Shown one piece after another: positions 1 through 8,824 of a stretch of DNA of 13,287 nt. Source of the stretch: an uncultured Saprospiraceae bacterium (lineage in GTDB: Bacteria > Bacteroidota > Bacteroidia > Chitinophagales > Saprospiraceae); contig CALCSX010000025.1 in the NCBI GenBank assembly GCA_937894165.1, positions 1-13,287 on the forward strand. The letters run 5' to 3'. The notes below the pieces were generated by a model. The model searched no databases. It was not told where the DNA came from and saw nothing but the letters and a program-made list of their open reading frames with translations. The position numbers and the translations under genes are program-made. The first letter of the stretch is position 1. The number at the start of each line of letters is the position of its first letter.

Positions 1-2246
1 AAAGCCAGATTTGCTTGATCAAAACGAACCGGTTTTCTTCTATCATCCCAAACAGTTCGATTGATTCTTACCCCTCTCTCATTTCTCAAATAAGGATCGA
101 AACCTATATTAACACGTAAAGAAGTAAGGTTATTAAAAAATCTGGTAGTTCCCTGTATCTGAACTTGCGACCACTTTAATGTGTCCGCCCGAAAATTGTA
201 ATTTCCTCCCACTGTGATATTCTCCAACAATTTAATCTTCCGGTCTATGGTGTCTTTGCGACCACGAACTTTCAACTCTAACAAATTCTGGAAACCATAG
301 GTCATTACCTCCCGGTCCACTCCCATAGGCGGTCTGGCATAAATCCCATCCTCGAAAATCGAATATTGTAATGTTGAATCATTTCGATTGTCATATCTGA
401 CCTGACGCTCATCTGAAAACTCAAAAACCGGCTGGTAACTGTAGGAAAGCATGGGTTTTAGTACATGCCGAATTGCTCTAACCGGACCATTTCTAAACCT
501 TAACATTCCGTAAAGAACTGTATTCATATTCACCCCTAAACTCATGTCCCGATAAGAAGCAAAGCCAAAATCCCGGGAGGAAATAACCTCTCCAAATTGG
601 ACAGTTTCATTTACTATTTCAATCTCCCCTAATTCATTAAAAATTGTATCCATAAGGACTTGCGTTTCAGGATCAAATTGCCGATTTAAAGTATCAAAGA
701 ACCAAGTCTCATTATACCTAATGTTAGGATTCAAGTTGAAATATTTCAGCACCTTGAAATTCATATCACTCACAGCATTATGGCGCATCCCCATCTTCAT
801 ATTATCCACGAATGCCGAAGTAAAAAGTAAACTGTCTTGTACTTCTACCTGATTTCTATATTCGGCTGAATACTGGAAGGTTAGTTTTTCAAACCACTTT
901 TCCTGACCTACTCTTCTCTTTTGCTCGAAGGGCTTGATCCTATTGAGGAAGAATGATGCTGTGGGTAAATTAAATTTCATCTGTCCTGTCTGTGAATTCT
1001 GGGTATGTGAGGCATTGACAGTCAATCTATAAGGCTTGTCAGGAAAATTGTAATTGTAATTTACGTTAGAGCTAAACTGATTGTTAAAATTAGCATCAGC
1101 AGTATTACTGGTAAATTGATCGTGACGACTAGTGGTAACATTCACGCTTCCTGAAAAACTTCGATAAGGATTTGCTTTCTGATCTTGTGTATGCGTCCAA
1201 CGAATGGCATAAGAAATATTTTTTTCCTTTTCTAAAACCCCCACCCTTTCCAACTGTCTGTTAGCATACTCCAGATTGATGACTCCTGAGTTTTTGTATC
1301 TGTAATTATAATTAGAATTTAGTTTTAGACCGTGACTACCACGTGAGTATACATCCACAAATACGGCAGCTGCCCAATTCTCAGTGAGTGGTTGGAAATA
1401 TCCTATATTCCTCAAACCAAAGCCATATTGGGGCTGAACATCGTAGTCGCGCGGAAAAATCAATCCACCCGTCTCCAAATCCATGTCCAAAGGAAAAATT
1501 GCGAAGGGAAGAAAAAATGGTGTCGGAACACCCGAAATTTCCAAATTCGCAGGACCGGTGACCAATACCTTATCTTGAATAATTTTCTGTTTGTAGGCAT
1601 GCAAGCCGTAATGAGGCTCAGGATGATTGCAGGTAGTAATAATTGCATCCTTTGAGTAGCCTACAGAACCCAAAGTGCCATCCTCTAATTCCACCGACTC
1701 ACCGGCGAATTTGGTAACACCGGCATTGATAAATAAATCTTCTTGTTGAGTCACAGCACCAAAAATTCTACCCTTTTTAGTTTCGAAATTATACATCAAA
1801 CTTTGGGCTTTCAAATTTTGACCCTCTCCGGTGAATTCAACATAGGATTTAGGACCTGAATAAGCGTATGCTATTTTAGTTTTTGTGTTAAGAATGATAG
1901 TATCGGCCTCAAGAATATTATTTTCAAATTCTACTTTGGCCGCTTCTACAAGAATCAATGTTTTATCCTTATTATTTAATTGATTATATTGGTTACTGCT
2001 GTAAGTAAAGGTGTTCTCCGTCGCATCGTCAGCAATTTTTACCCTGTCCAGAGGGTCGAAAGGCAATGAATCAAATGTTAAAGAATCTAAATTTTGGCTG
2101 GGTAAAGAGTCTAATAATAAACTATCTGAAAGTTCCGTTTCTATAGGTATAGTGTCCGTTTCGAAGAAAATTGGATCTTGCGCCACGACTTGTGTGCAAA
2201 ATACATATAAAATAATTATTATATATTTACCTTTATTGTTATACAA
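1..2246 (-). CDS. lptD: LptD-like outer-membrane LPS assembly protein, 3' end beyond the window
   Basis: The reverse strand is open for 748 codons from 2246 to the left edge, with no stop; the C-terminus lies outside the window. The start is a TTG at 2246-2244: the codon just before it in frame is TAA, and the first in-frame ATG is more than 100 codons later. Starting there gives a good Sec signal peptide (MYNNKGKYIIIILYVFCTQ, cleavage near VVA-QD). An Asp-Ser-Leu-rich linker follows (about residues 38-68), then an OstA/LptA-like beta segment (about 85-200), the conserved stretch GVPTPFFLPFAIFPLD, and a long Tyr/Asn/Arg-rich, alternating beta-barrel region. This fits the Bacteroidota 'putative LPS assembly protein LptD' family, usually about 850-950 residues (from memory), which inserts LPS into the outer leaflet of the outer membrane. 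It is divergent from an amidase gene, as is common in this phylum. The family call is firm; the gene symbol is by homology. Confidence 0.87.
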   Translation of the reverse strand, partial: MYNNKGKYIIIILYVFCTQVVAQDPIFFETDTIPIETELSDSLLLDSLPSQNLDSLTFDSLPFDPLDRVKIADDATENTFTYSSNQYNQLNNKDKTLILVEAAKVEFENNILEADTIILNTKTKIAYAYSGPKSYVEFTGEGQNLKAQSLMYNFETKKGRIFGAVTQQEDLFINAGVTKFAGESVELEDGTLGSVGYSKDAIITTCNHPEPHYGLHAYKQKIIQDKVLVTGPANLEISGVPTPFFLPFAIFPLDMDLETGGLIFPRDYDVQPQYGFGLRNIGYFQPLTENWAAAVFVDVYSRGSHGLKLNSNYNYRYKNSGVINLEYANRQLERVGVLEKEKNISYAIRWTHTQDQKANPYRSFSGSVNVTTSRHDQFTSNTADANFNNQFSSNVNYNYNFPDKPYRLTVNASHTQNSQTGQMKFNLPTASFFLNRIKPFEQKRRVGQEKWFEKLTFQYSAEYRNQVEVQDSLLFTSAFVDNMKMGMRHNAVSDMNFKVLKYFNLNPNIRYNETWFFDTLNRQFDPETQVLMDTIFNELGEIEIVNETVQFGEVISSRDFGFASYRDMSLGVNMNTVLYGMLRFRNGPVRAIRHVLKPMLSYSYQPVFEFSDERQVRYDNRNDSTLQYSIFEDGIYARPPMGVDREVMTYGFQNLLELKVRGRKDTIDRKIKLLENITVGGNYNFRADTLKWSQVQIQGTTRFFNNLTSLRVNIGFDPYLRNERGVRINRTVWDDRRKPVRFDQANLA

Positions 2247-2251
2247 TTATT

Positions 2252-2259
2252 TATATTTG
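2252..2259 (+). promoter_or_regulatory. Candidate -7 element (TATATTTG) upstream of the amidase gene
   Basis: TATATTTG matches the Bacteroidota -7 consensus TAnnTTTG exactly and lies 37 bp before the amidase ATG, inside the 50-bp divergent spacer. A TTG that could serve as -33 box (2236-2238) is only 13 bp upstream, closer than the usual 19-20 bp, and there is none at ideal spacing. The surroundings are extremely AT-rich, so a chance match is possible. Confidence 0.3.
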
Positions 2260-2296
2260 TATATTATTTATAATATTATTGGCTCAACGAATTATC

Positions 2297-3520
2297 ATGC
2301 AATATTACAAGTCCGTACTGATATTACCAATTTTAGTTCTACTACTTTGCAGTACTAAGCAAAATCTATTTGGAAATTGTCCGCAGGAAATATTTATGAA
2401 TAATGCTTTAACCCCGGGTTTTAGTATTCCTAATACATGCATGGACGAAAATAAACCGGAAACAGTTTGGTCACCGACCTTAAAAAACTTAAACTTTAAC
2501 ATTACTGCACCTACGAGAGGTGGCTATAAAATAAGGACTGTAGTTTTGGATGCAGGTCACGGTGGACAGGATCCCGGATGCGTTGGGAAAATTTCCAAAG
2601 AGAAGGATGTAGCTTTGTCAATAATATTGAAATTTGGAGCGCATTTAGAAAAGAATCATCCGGAATTAAAGGTTATCTACACCAGAAAGACTGATGTTTT
2701 CATCCCACTCCATGAGAGGGCGCGTATAGCCAATAGAAATAAGGCCGATTTATTTATTTCAGTACATTGCAACGCAGTAGGAGGCAACCCACAGGTGAAA
2801 GGTACAGAGACTTTCGTATTAGGTTTAGACAGAGCAAAAAGTAATTTGGATGTAGCTAAGCGAGAAAATGCTGCAATCCTCTTTGAGGATGATTATCAAG
2901 ACAATTATGAGGGGTATGATCCCAATTCCGATGAAGGTCATATAATGATGTCATTATTTCAAAATGCCTATATTGATCAAAGTATACACCTTGCCTATTA
3001 TGTTGAAAATGAATTTAAGCAACAATTGAAAACTCCTAGTAGAGGAGTCAAGCAGGCAGGTTTTCTTGTGCTCCGAAATGCCGCCATGCCCAGCGTTCTA
3101 GTGGAAGCCGGCTTTCTTTCGAATCCCGAAGAAGAAAAAATATTGGCTACAGAAGCGGGACAATCCAAAGTTGCAGCCAGCCTGTATAAATCATTTCTCC
3201 AGTATCGCAAAGCCGTAGAGGTTGAAGAAAAACCGGTTGCCCAAGCGGTTTTGACTTCGAATTCAAACCTTAACACAGAAATTTACGTTCAAATAGGGTT
3301 AGTAAGCACTAACAATCCAAAATCATGTGCTTTTGCCAAACACAATTTAAATCCTGTAAGAATAATTAATGAAGATGGATACTTGAAATTTCAATATGGT
3401 CCCTTCCAGACTAAGGAGATAGCAATGGATAAATTGCAATGGATTAAAACACAAGGGATGGAAGATGCATTTATTATAGGATATAAAGGAGGGAAAAAAT
3501 TAAAGCTCAGTGAACTTTAA
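2297..3520 (+). CDS. N-acetylmuramoyl-L-alanine amidase (Amidase_3) with C-terminal SPOR-like segment
   Basis: This is a 407-residue exported zinc amidase that cleaves the bond between N-acetylmuramic acid and L-alanine in peptidoglycan, acting in the periplasm in cell separation or wall turnover. I chose the ATG at 2297; a TTG six codons upstream (2279) would only add residues before the signal peptide MQYYKSVLILPILVLLLCST. Amidase_3 covers about residues 80-303. The visible zinc and catalytic residues are H88 in DAGHGG, E102 in SKEKD, H157 in SVHCN and E270 in VLVEAGFLSN. An insertion of roughly 70 residues (about 180-250), Asp/Glu-rich at first, separates the last two, as in other Bacteroidota homologues. 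Residues 328-400 (EIYVQIGLVSTNN to FIIGYKGGK) look like a SPOR domain, which would bind denuded septal glycan. It is followed after 84 bp by an MCE gene on the same strand, probably co-transcribed. The family is certain; the exact cellular role is inferred. Confidence 0.93.
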   Translation: MQYYKSVLILPILVLLLCSTKQNLFGNCPQEIFMNNALTPGFSIPNTCMDENKPETVWSPTLKNLNFNITAPTRGGYKIRTVVLDAGHGGQDPGCVGKISKEKDVALSIILKFGAHLEKNHPELKVIYTRKTDVFIPLHERARIANRNKADLFISVHCNAVGGNPQVKGTETFVLGLDRAKSNLDVAKRENAAILFEDDYQDNYEGYDPNSDEGHIMMSLFQNAYIDQSIHLAYYVENEFKQQLKTPSRGVKQAGFLVLRNAAMPSVLVEAGFLSNPEEEKILATEAGQSKVAASLYKSFLQYRKAVEVEEKPVAQAVLTSNSNLNTEIYVQIGLVSTNNPKSCAFAKHNLNPVRIINEDGYLKFQYGPFQTKEIAMDKLQWIKTQGMEDAFIIGYKGGKKLKLSEL

Positions 3521-3604
3521 ACATGTATTATTCCTTTTAAATACTTTATTAAAATTTTGAACCGAATCTCACCCCTAGGTGGGCATCATATACTTAAATA
3601 TTGA

Positions 3605-4645
3605 ATGAGAAAAGAAGTTAGAATCGCTATATTATTTATAGTTGCAGTAGTAGTTTCTATATGGGGTTATAATTTTGTTAAGGGCAAAAATTTACTCAAT
3701 AAAAGCTATACTTTTTATATAAAAATGGATAATACCCATGGTGTGGAAGCTTCAACTCCGGTGATGATCAATGGATTAGCTATCGGAAACGTAGCGAAAG
3801 TTCAATTGGATGATAATATGCATTCAATAATTGTTGTAATGGATGTTTCGAAAGATTATGATTTCCCGAAAGGAACTGTGGCAGAAATCGTGAGTACTGG
3901 TTTGATGGGCGGGAAAGCCATTAATTTATCCTTTAATTCTGTGTGTACTACCAATTGTGCGGAGGATGGTGACACTCTAAATTATACCGTGAAAGGAATA
4001 TTGGCCAATATGTTTGGTGATGACGATCTTTCAGATTATATGGGAAGTGTAAAAAATAGTGTAGGTGGCATTTTGGATTCCATCGATTCAGGATTGAGAA
4101 GAAATGCAGATGAAGAGGGCTTTAGCAAATTAGTCATTGACCTACAAAAAACTATTACTAATCTAAAGTTTACAACAGAATCCCTGAACAATTTACTACT
4201 TAACTCAAGTGGCAACATCAATAAAATGATGAATGACCTTCAGTCGATAACGGGAAATATAAAATCCAGCAACAAAGATATCACTGAACTACTTGCCAAT
4301 GCTAATGGTGTAGTAAAACAAGTTTCGGACGCCAATGTAGGAAATACCATCGAAGGCTTGAACAACAGTATGGCCAGTTTTCAAACAACATTAAACGAAG
4401 CCAATGGTGTAATGGAAAACCTGTCTACTATTACCAACAAAATCAATTCGGGAGAGGGCACATTAGGCCAATTAATCAATGATGATGAATTGTACAAAAA
4501 TTTGGATACCGGGACTAAAAATTTGGAATTGCTTCTTCAAGATATCCGCTTGAATCCTAGAAGATACATCAATATTTCTATCATAGGTAAAAAGGACAAA
4601 GGCTATGAAATTCCTGAGAACGATCCAGCCTTTCAGGATCAATAG
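3605..4645 (+). CDS. MCE/MlaD-family lipid-transport protein
   Basis: This is a 346-residue membrane-anchored MCE protein. Residues 6-23 form one N-terminal membrane helix. The MCE domain follows at about 35-112, with the typical GVEASTPVMINGLAIGNV and STGLMGGKAINLSF stretches. Residues 145-310 are a long Asn/Ser/Leu-rich helical or coiled region of the kind that forms a needle or tunnel in hexameric MCE proteins. The tail holds the conserved EGTLGQLINDDELYKNLD and LNPRRYINIS motifs of Bacteroidota homologues. MCE proteins carry phospholipids between inner and outer membranes, usually with an MlaE permease and MlaF ATPase; neither is encoded in this window. The gene follows the amidase by 84 bp on the same strand and ends 51 bp from a convergent glycosyltransferase gene. 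The ATG at 3605 starts right before the membrane helix. The family is secure; the transported lipid is unknown. Confidence 0.92.
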   Translation: MRKEVRIAILFIVAVVVSIWGYNFVKGKNLLNKSYTFYIKMDNTHGVEASTPVMINGLAIGNVAKVQLDDNMHSIIVVMDVSKDYDFPKGTVAEIVSTGLMGGKAINLSFNSVCTTNCAEDGDTLNYTVKGILANMFGDDDLSDYMGSVKNSVGGILDSIDSGLRRNADEEGFSKLVIDLQKTITNLKFTTESLNNLLLNSSGNINKMMNDLQSITGNIKSSNKDITELLANANGVVKQVSDANVGNTIEGLNNSMASFQTTLNEANGVMENLSTITNKINSGEGTLGQLINDDELYKNLDTGTKNLELLLQDIRLNPRRYINISIIGKKDKGYEIPENDPAFQDQ

Positions 4646-4696
4646 CCGGAAATAGTTATAGTTTCCATAATTCCAATAATTGAATGAGAATGAGAA

Positions 4697-6763
4697 TTAC
4701 TGTATAACATTAATTTTCACATCATCAATGTAGATAGTTTGGCCATCTTCACTCCAGACATATACATTCAAAATACTCCCGGGTTTGATATCTTTCACAG
4801 CTATACCTGTTTCGAATCCCACAGTGAACCAATTACCAAAAGCTTTGAAGGTATTAATCACTTCATGATATTTCCAAAAGTATATCTCACCTTCCGATTC
4901 CAGAGAAATAACAATTTTAGCATTAGTTTTTTCGAAGATCATTACCTTCAATTCAACTTCAAAAAGAATTTCATTGGACTCAATATTTAGCGAATCAATA
5001 TCGTATACGAAGGCAGCTGAATATTCATTAAAGCGATTGGAAATCTTCCCACTATAACTGCTGTCCTCCACTACAGCCTCCTCTCCTACCGACCAGAAAC
5101 TATTATATCCTTCAAAATCATTAAAGGCTGTAAATATAGTATCTCCGGGCAACCTCAATTCCGATATATCATATAATTGTATTCCTAAATTATCATCCTT
5201 CGCAATTAAAGGGAAAGTTCCGATTTTATCCTTCGCATAGGGAGGAAGGGAATTATAATCCAGACCGGACAGATACTCCGTGTACCAGTTTATTAAAAGA
5301 TATTTTGGAATTGAAGCATCTAAATCACTCGATGTTTTTTTAAAAGTATTGAATTCAAGAAATTGAACCGGATGGTTCTTTTGAAAACCTGTATAATATT
5401 TCCCCAATCTTCTTTGCACGTCATTTGTTATGACATATTTGGGATTGCTATCATTTATAATATGTTCATAAACAAACTTTTTTCTCCCATCGTAATCCCT
5501 TTCTTGAGCGTCCCAAATTAAATTTAAAGGAACCATAAGGCATATCAAAACGAAAAAGCCATAAAAATAGGCCGCCCACTTCTCTTTATTGGAAACAAAA
5601 TAATATACTAAAAACAAAATGGTCATGGGCAAATAGGTCGTATAAAAACTATAATCCGGTAAAAAATAAGCGACCCCACTTACGATAGCCAAAATAAGCA
5701 TGATACTCAGCCCGCCCTTAGCTTCTCTGACAAATGCATCAATGACAAACGAAGCCCCCATAGCAAAGATCGGAACTACGAATAAAAAGTGACGCGGATC
5801 AACACACATTGGTGAATAACCCGACAGTGATATGCTCATAAAATTGGAGGAAAAAAACATCAAAATACCGGTAGTCAATAAAAATCCAATGGGAGAAGAT
5901 AGTTTTAAATATTTACCTATGGAACCGGACATAAATCCTGCCAAAATGAATAGAAAACCTAAGATCAATCCTTGATAAATACTCATATTGACAAACTCAT
6001 AAGTCACTCTTTCTATCAAAACTTCCGCAGGTTGAAGTTCATAACTACATGGATTGATATAACTATTCTGAGCAATTGCATCGAAGCGTTTTAGAAAACT
6101 TCCGGTCAGACATTTTATTGTGACAAAATATAAACCCAGAAATAATATTCCATTGAGAATGCTGAATATCCAGAATTTAAAAAATCTCTTATAAATCAAG
6201 TCAAAAATAAAGTAATACATTAAAACCGGTAAAATTAATATCACTGTTCCCTTGGAACTGAATGCGAACAATAATGACAACACAAATAGTATGGAATACC
6301 AAAAAGGCTTTTTAAAATCAGATTTATATCGGAAAAAATAAAAGGTTGCTAGAGCAGCCAGTATGCCAAACGATACATAAATATCAGGCATCAATTTATC
6401 TGAATATATGAGGAACCATTTAGAACAAAGCGTCAAAGCTAGCGCACTGGCAAGAATTTCCTTTTTTTCATCTCGCAGCATTAGATAAACTATAAATAAG
6501 GTGAGAGAAGAAATTATCAATGGTGGAATAGCAGACGACATATCTGAAATTCCCAGTAATTTGTAGGAAATAGCTGTCATCAGAATTATTGGGAAACGAA
6601 AAGTAAAATGATTTTCAAAATCAAAAACACCTCTTAATGCCTCCGCAGATAATTTGGCATACAACATGTCGTCATAACCAAAATGCCCGATATACCCATA
6701 AAAATGATGTATAAACAACACGAAAAGAAAAAATAAAAATATTTGGTTTTTGCTTAGTCGCAT
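4697..6763 (-). CDS. GT-C membrane glycosyltransferase (ArnT/GT39-like) with C-terminal beta-rich module
   Basis: This 688-residue protein has about 11-12 predicted membrane helices across residues 5-420 and a soluble C-terminal part. The first periplasmic loop has GYDDMLYAKLSAEALRG with an acidic pair D31-D32, the position of the catalytic acid in GT-C enzymes that use polyprenyl-phosphate sugars. SDKLMPD (121-127) and VDPRHFLF (321-328) match later loop motifs of the PMT/ArnT group. It probably moves a sugar from a polyprenyl-phosphate donor onto a lipid, glycan or protein on the periplasmic face; donor and acceptor cannot be read from sequence. Residues 430-540 form a mixed domain. Residues 545-688 (NDFEG, a W-rich core, then TIYIDDVKINV) look like a jelly-roll carbohydrate-binding-like module, which the shorter ArnT proteins lack. 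It stands alone on its strand, divergent from the permease gene. The class is confident, the specificity is not. Confidence 0.8.
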   Translation of the reverse strand: MRLSKNQIFLFFLFVLFIHHFYGYIGHFGYDDMLYAKLSAEALRGVFDFENHFTFRFPIILMTAISYKLLGISDMSSAIPPLIISSLTLFIVYLMLRDEKKEILASALALTLCSKWFLIYSDKLMPDIYVSFGILAALATFYFFRYKSDFKKPFWYSILFVLSLLFAFSSKGTVILILPVLMYYFIFDLIYKRFFKFWIFSILNGILFLGLYFVTIKCLTGSFLKRFDAIAQNSYINPCSYELQPAEVLIERVTYEFVNMSIYQGLILGFLFILAGFMSGSIGKYLKLSSPIGFLLTTGILMFFSSNFMSISLSGYSPMCVDPRHFLFVVPIFAMGASFVIDAFVREAKGGLSIMLILAIVSGVAYFLPDYSFYTTYLPMTILFLVYYFVSNKEKWAAYFYGFFVLICLMVPLNLIWDAQERDYDGRKKFVYEHIINDSNPKYVITNDVQRRLGKYYTGFQKNHPVQFLEFNTFKKTSSDLDASIPKYLLINWYTEYLSGLDYNSLPPYAKDKIGTFPLIAKDDNLGIQLYDISELRLPGDTIFTAFNDFEGYNSFWSVGEEAVVEDSSYSGKISNRFNEYSAAFVYDIDSLNIESNEILFEVELKVMIFEKTNAKIVISLESEGEIYFWKYHEVINTFKAFGNWFTVGFETGIAVKDIKPGSILNVYVWSEDGQTIYIDDVKINVIQ

Positions 6764-6831
6764 CTTTTCGGATTCACATAATTAAGGTAGCATTTTCCCG
6801 GCAATAAATAGCCATTGACAATATTAAACAA

Positions 6832-6863
6832 TAAAATCATTTTCCTTAATCAAAATGATTTTA
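6832..6863. promoter_or_regulatory. 12-bp inverted repeat in a divergent intergenic region, candidate operator
   Basis: The arms TAAAATCATTTT (6832-6843) and AAAATGATTTTA (6852-6863) are perfect reverse complements around the 8-nt spacer CCTTAATC. Each 11-bp core AAAATnATTTT is itself palindromic apart from its centre, so the element is also two near-identical half-sites with centres 19 bp apart. It lies 69 bp from the glycosyltransferase start and 64 bp from the permease start. Placement between divergent genes suits a regulator site better than a terminator. No regulator gene is adjacent. The background is AT-rich, but a perfect 12-bp arm is unlikely by chance. Confidence 0.45.
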
Positions 6864-6926
6864 AAATTCTAACATAACAGAAAAGAAAAATTATAAAATA
6901 ATTGTTTATCCATAAAATAACAATAA

Positions 6927-8735
6927 TTGGACACACCACAAATTTTCGTCTTCTCTATAATTTTCTTGGCACTTGTTTTATTCTCATGGGGAAAGATAAG
7001 GCATGATTTAGTAGCCGTCATCTGTTTATTATTACTTAATCTCACCGGAATTATAACGCCCGAGGAAACTTTTGCGGGATTTGCCCACCCGGCAGTCATC
7101 ACTGTTGCTGTGATTTTAATAGTCAGTGCAGGATTAAAAAACTCAGGCTTTGTAGACTATCTGGGCAAAAGTATCGAGCGACTGGGCGATAATTTGATCC
7201 TTCAAATGGGAGTTTTGTGTACAGCTGTATGTTTTTCCTCAGCTTTTATGAATAATGTTGGCGCTTTAGCTGTTTTTATGCCCATAGCAATACATCTTGC
7301 AGTCAAAAATAACCGATCTCCCTCCATATTTTTAATGCCAATAGCATTTTCATCTCTGATTGGGGGTATGACCACATTGATAGGCACTCCACCGAATATT
7401 ATCATTTCTTCGTTTAGAAATGATTCCCTGGGTGAACCATTTGCAATGTTCGATTTTCTTCCTGTAGGTATCGGTATCGTCGTTGCAAGTCTTGCTTATA
7501 TTGTATTCATTTCCTGGAGAATCCTACCTGATAGAGTGGCAAAAAGTTCAGGACACCGCAGATTCAACATTGATGAATATATCACTGAAGTAATGATTGT
7601 AACCAAAGCTAAAATCATAGATTTATCACTTTACGAACTAAGAAAGAAAATTCAATCCGACGTTCAGATATTAAATATCATCCGGAACAATCAACTCCTT
7701 CATGCCCCCCGTGCCAGCTTTAAACTGAATGAGGGAGATATCCTTACCATTGAAACAGATTCAGAGAATTTAAAAGCCTTCCTCGATGAGACCAATGTGG
7801 AACTGGTGGGCAAGGGAATTGATAAAGAAAAAGAGGAGGAAGCAGCGGAATCCCCGGCTCCAAAGAGAGAAAGTTTTGAAAATATAACCAATGTAGAAGT
7901 GGTGGTGATGAGTGATTCCATTTTAAACAGAAAGACAGCTTCACAGTTGAAAATGAGATCGAGGTTTGGCATTAATTTGCTTGCTATTTCTCGTCAGGGA
8001 ACTCAGATACAGAGAAGAATAGATCATATAAAATTCCAGGTGGGCGATGTTCTGCTACTCCAAGGCAATTCGGATCAAATTGATGATATTTTAGAAACCA
8101 TCGGCTGCCTTCCCTTAGCTGATAGAGGATTCACCATCGGTAAACCAAGAAAAATAATTTTGGCTCTTGCTATCTTTTTATTGGCAATCGGACTGGTTAT
8201 TTCGGGAATAGTAGCTATTGAGACCTCCTTTATCATAGCAGCCACCCTCATGGTGCTTACTAAAGTACTACCTATTCAGGGCATTTATCAGCACGTTGAT
8301 TGGCCTGTCATAATTCTCCTTGGCGCCATGTTGCCACTGGGATTTGCGCTGGAAAAAACCGGCGGAGCCCAGCTTATAGCCGATCTTGTCGTCACGAAAG
8401 GCAGTAATTTCCCGGTATGGGTAACTTTGGCAATTCTCTTTATTATCACCCAGTTTCTTTCTGATATAATCAATAATGCTGCGACTGTGGTACTGATGGC
8501 ACCAATCGCTATTACCATTGCCACAGCTTATGATGTATCCATTGATCCATTTCTGATGTGTATTGCCGTGGCATCTTCCTCTTCTTTCCTTACCCCTATT
8601 GGCCACCAATCTAACACCTTGGTCATGGGCCCGGGAGGCTATAAATTTACAGATTATACGAAGGTGGGCTTTCCACTCACTATTATAATTCTCCTGGTAG
8701 CTATTCCTTTAATCCTATACTTCTGGCCGCTATAA
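6927..8735 (+). CDS. SLC13-family permease with two RCK_C (TrkA_C) domains
   Basis: This is a 602-residue inner-membrane transporter of the SLC13/CitT/ArsB group. The first membrane half (residues 5-200) carries SAFMNNVGALAVFMPIA (105-121) and the substrate and cation loop LIGTPPNIIIS (151-161). The second half (408-602) mirrors it with SDIINNAATVVLMAPIA (512-528) and LTPIGHQSNTLVMGPGG (555-571). Between them lie two RCK_C domains (about 213-296 and 318-397) joined by an acidic linker rich in Glu and Lys (298-316). RCK_C domains are regulatory ligand-binding units; the transported anion (dicarboxylate, sulfate or another) cannot be told. The start is TTG at 6927: the preceding in-frame codon is TAA, and the first in-frame ATG is codon 94, past three membrane helices. 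It appears monocistronic, with a divergent spacer upstream and 89 bp before the next gene. The family is secure. Confidence 0.9.
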   Translation: MDTPQIFVFSIIFLALVLFSWGKIRHDLVAVICLLLLNLTGIITPEETFAGFAHPAVITVAVILIVSAGLKNSGFVDYLGKSIERLGDNLILQMGVLCTAVCFSSAFMNNVGALAVFMPIAIHLAVKNNRSPSIFLMPIAFSSLIGGMTTLIGTPPNIIISSFRNDSLGEPFAMFDFLPVGIGIVVASLAYIVFISWRILPDRVAKSSGHRRFNIDEYITEVMIVTKAKIIDLSLYELRKKIQSDVQILNIIRNNQLLHAPRASFKLNEGDILTIETDSENLKAFLDETNVELVGKGIDKEKEEEAAESPAPKRESFENITNVEVVVMSDSILNRKTASQLKMRSRFGINLLAISRQGTQIQRRIDHIKFQVGDVLLLQGNSDQIDDILETIGCLPLADRGFTIGKPRKIILALAIFLLAIGLVISGIVAIETSFIIAATLMVLTKVLPIQGIYQHVDWPVIILLGAMLPLGFALEKTGGAQLIADLVVTKGSNFPVWVTLAILFIITQFLSDIINNAATVVLMAPIAITIATAYDVSIDPFLMCIAVASSSSFLTPIGHQSNTLVMGPGGYKFTDYTKVGFPLTIIILLVAIPLILYFWPL

Positions 8736-8824
8736 ATGAATCCTTTACAATTATTTAACCTTACGAAATTTTTAACACCCTAGGTAATAGTCATATTTGC
8801 ATTTTAGAAAACAAATACTTGTAA

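Noticed and set aside
2279..2296. TTG at 2279 as the amidase start
   Set aside because: It would only add MAQRII ahead of a complete signal peptide; the ATG at 2297 gives a normal N-terminus.
1392..2358. Rightward ORFs at 1392-1655 and 2011-2358 and a leftward ORF at 1460-1648
   Set aside because: They lie over the long lptD frame on the opposite strand or in another frame, have no family resemblance, and the lptD frame is continuous with recognisable motifs.
3568..3583. Small hairpin CTCACC/GGTGGG with loop CCTA between the amidase and MCE genes, and the octamer CCCTAGGT shared with 8778-8785 upstream of another gene
   Set aside because: The stem is six pairs with one G-T wobble and has no T tract. 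Two copies of an octamer in 13 kb are too few to claim a regulatory motif.
4648..4666. GGAAA/TTTCC hairpin between the convergent MCE and glycosyltransferase genes as a bidirectional terminator
   Set aside because: The stem is only 5 bp with a 9-nt loop and no T run follows, so it is not convincing.
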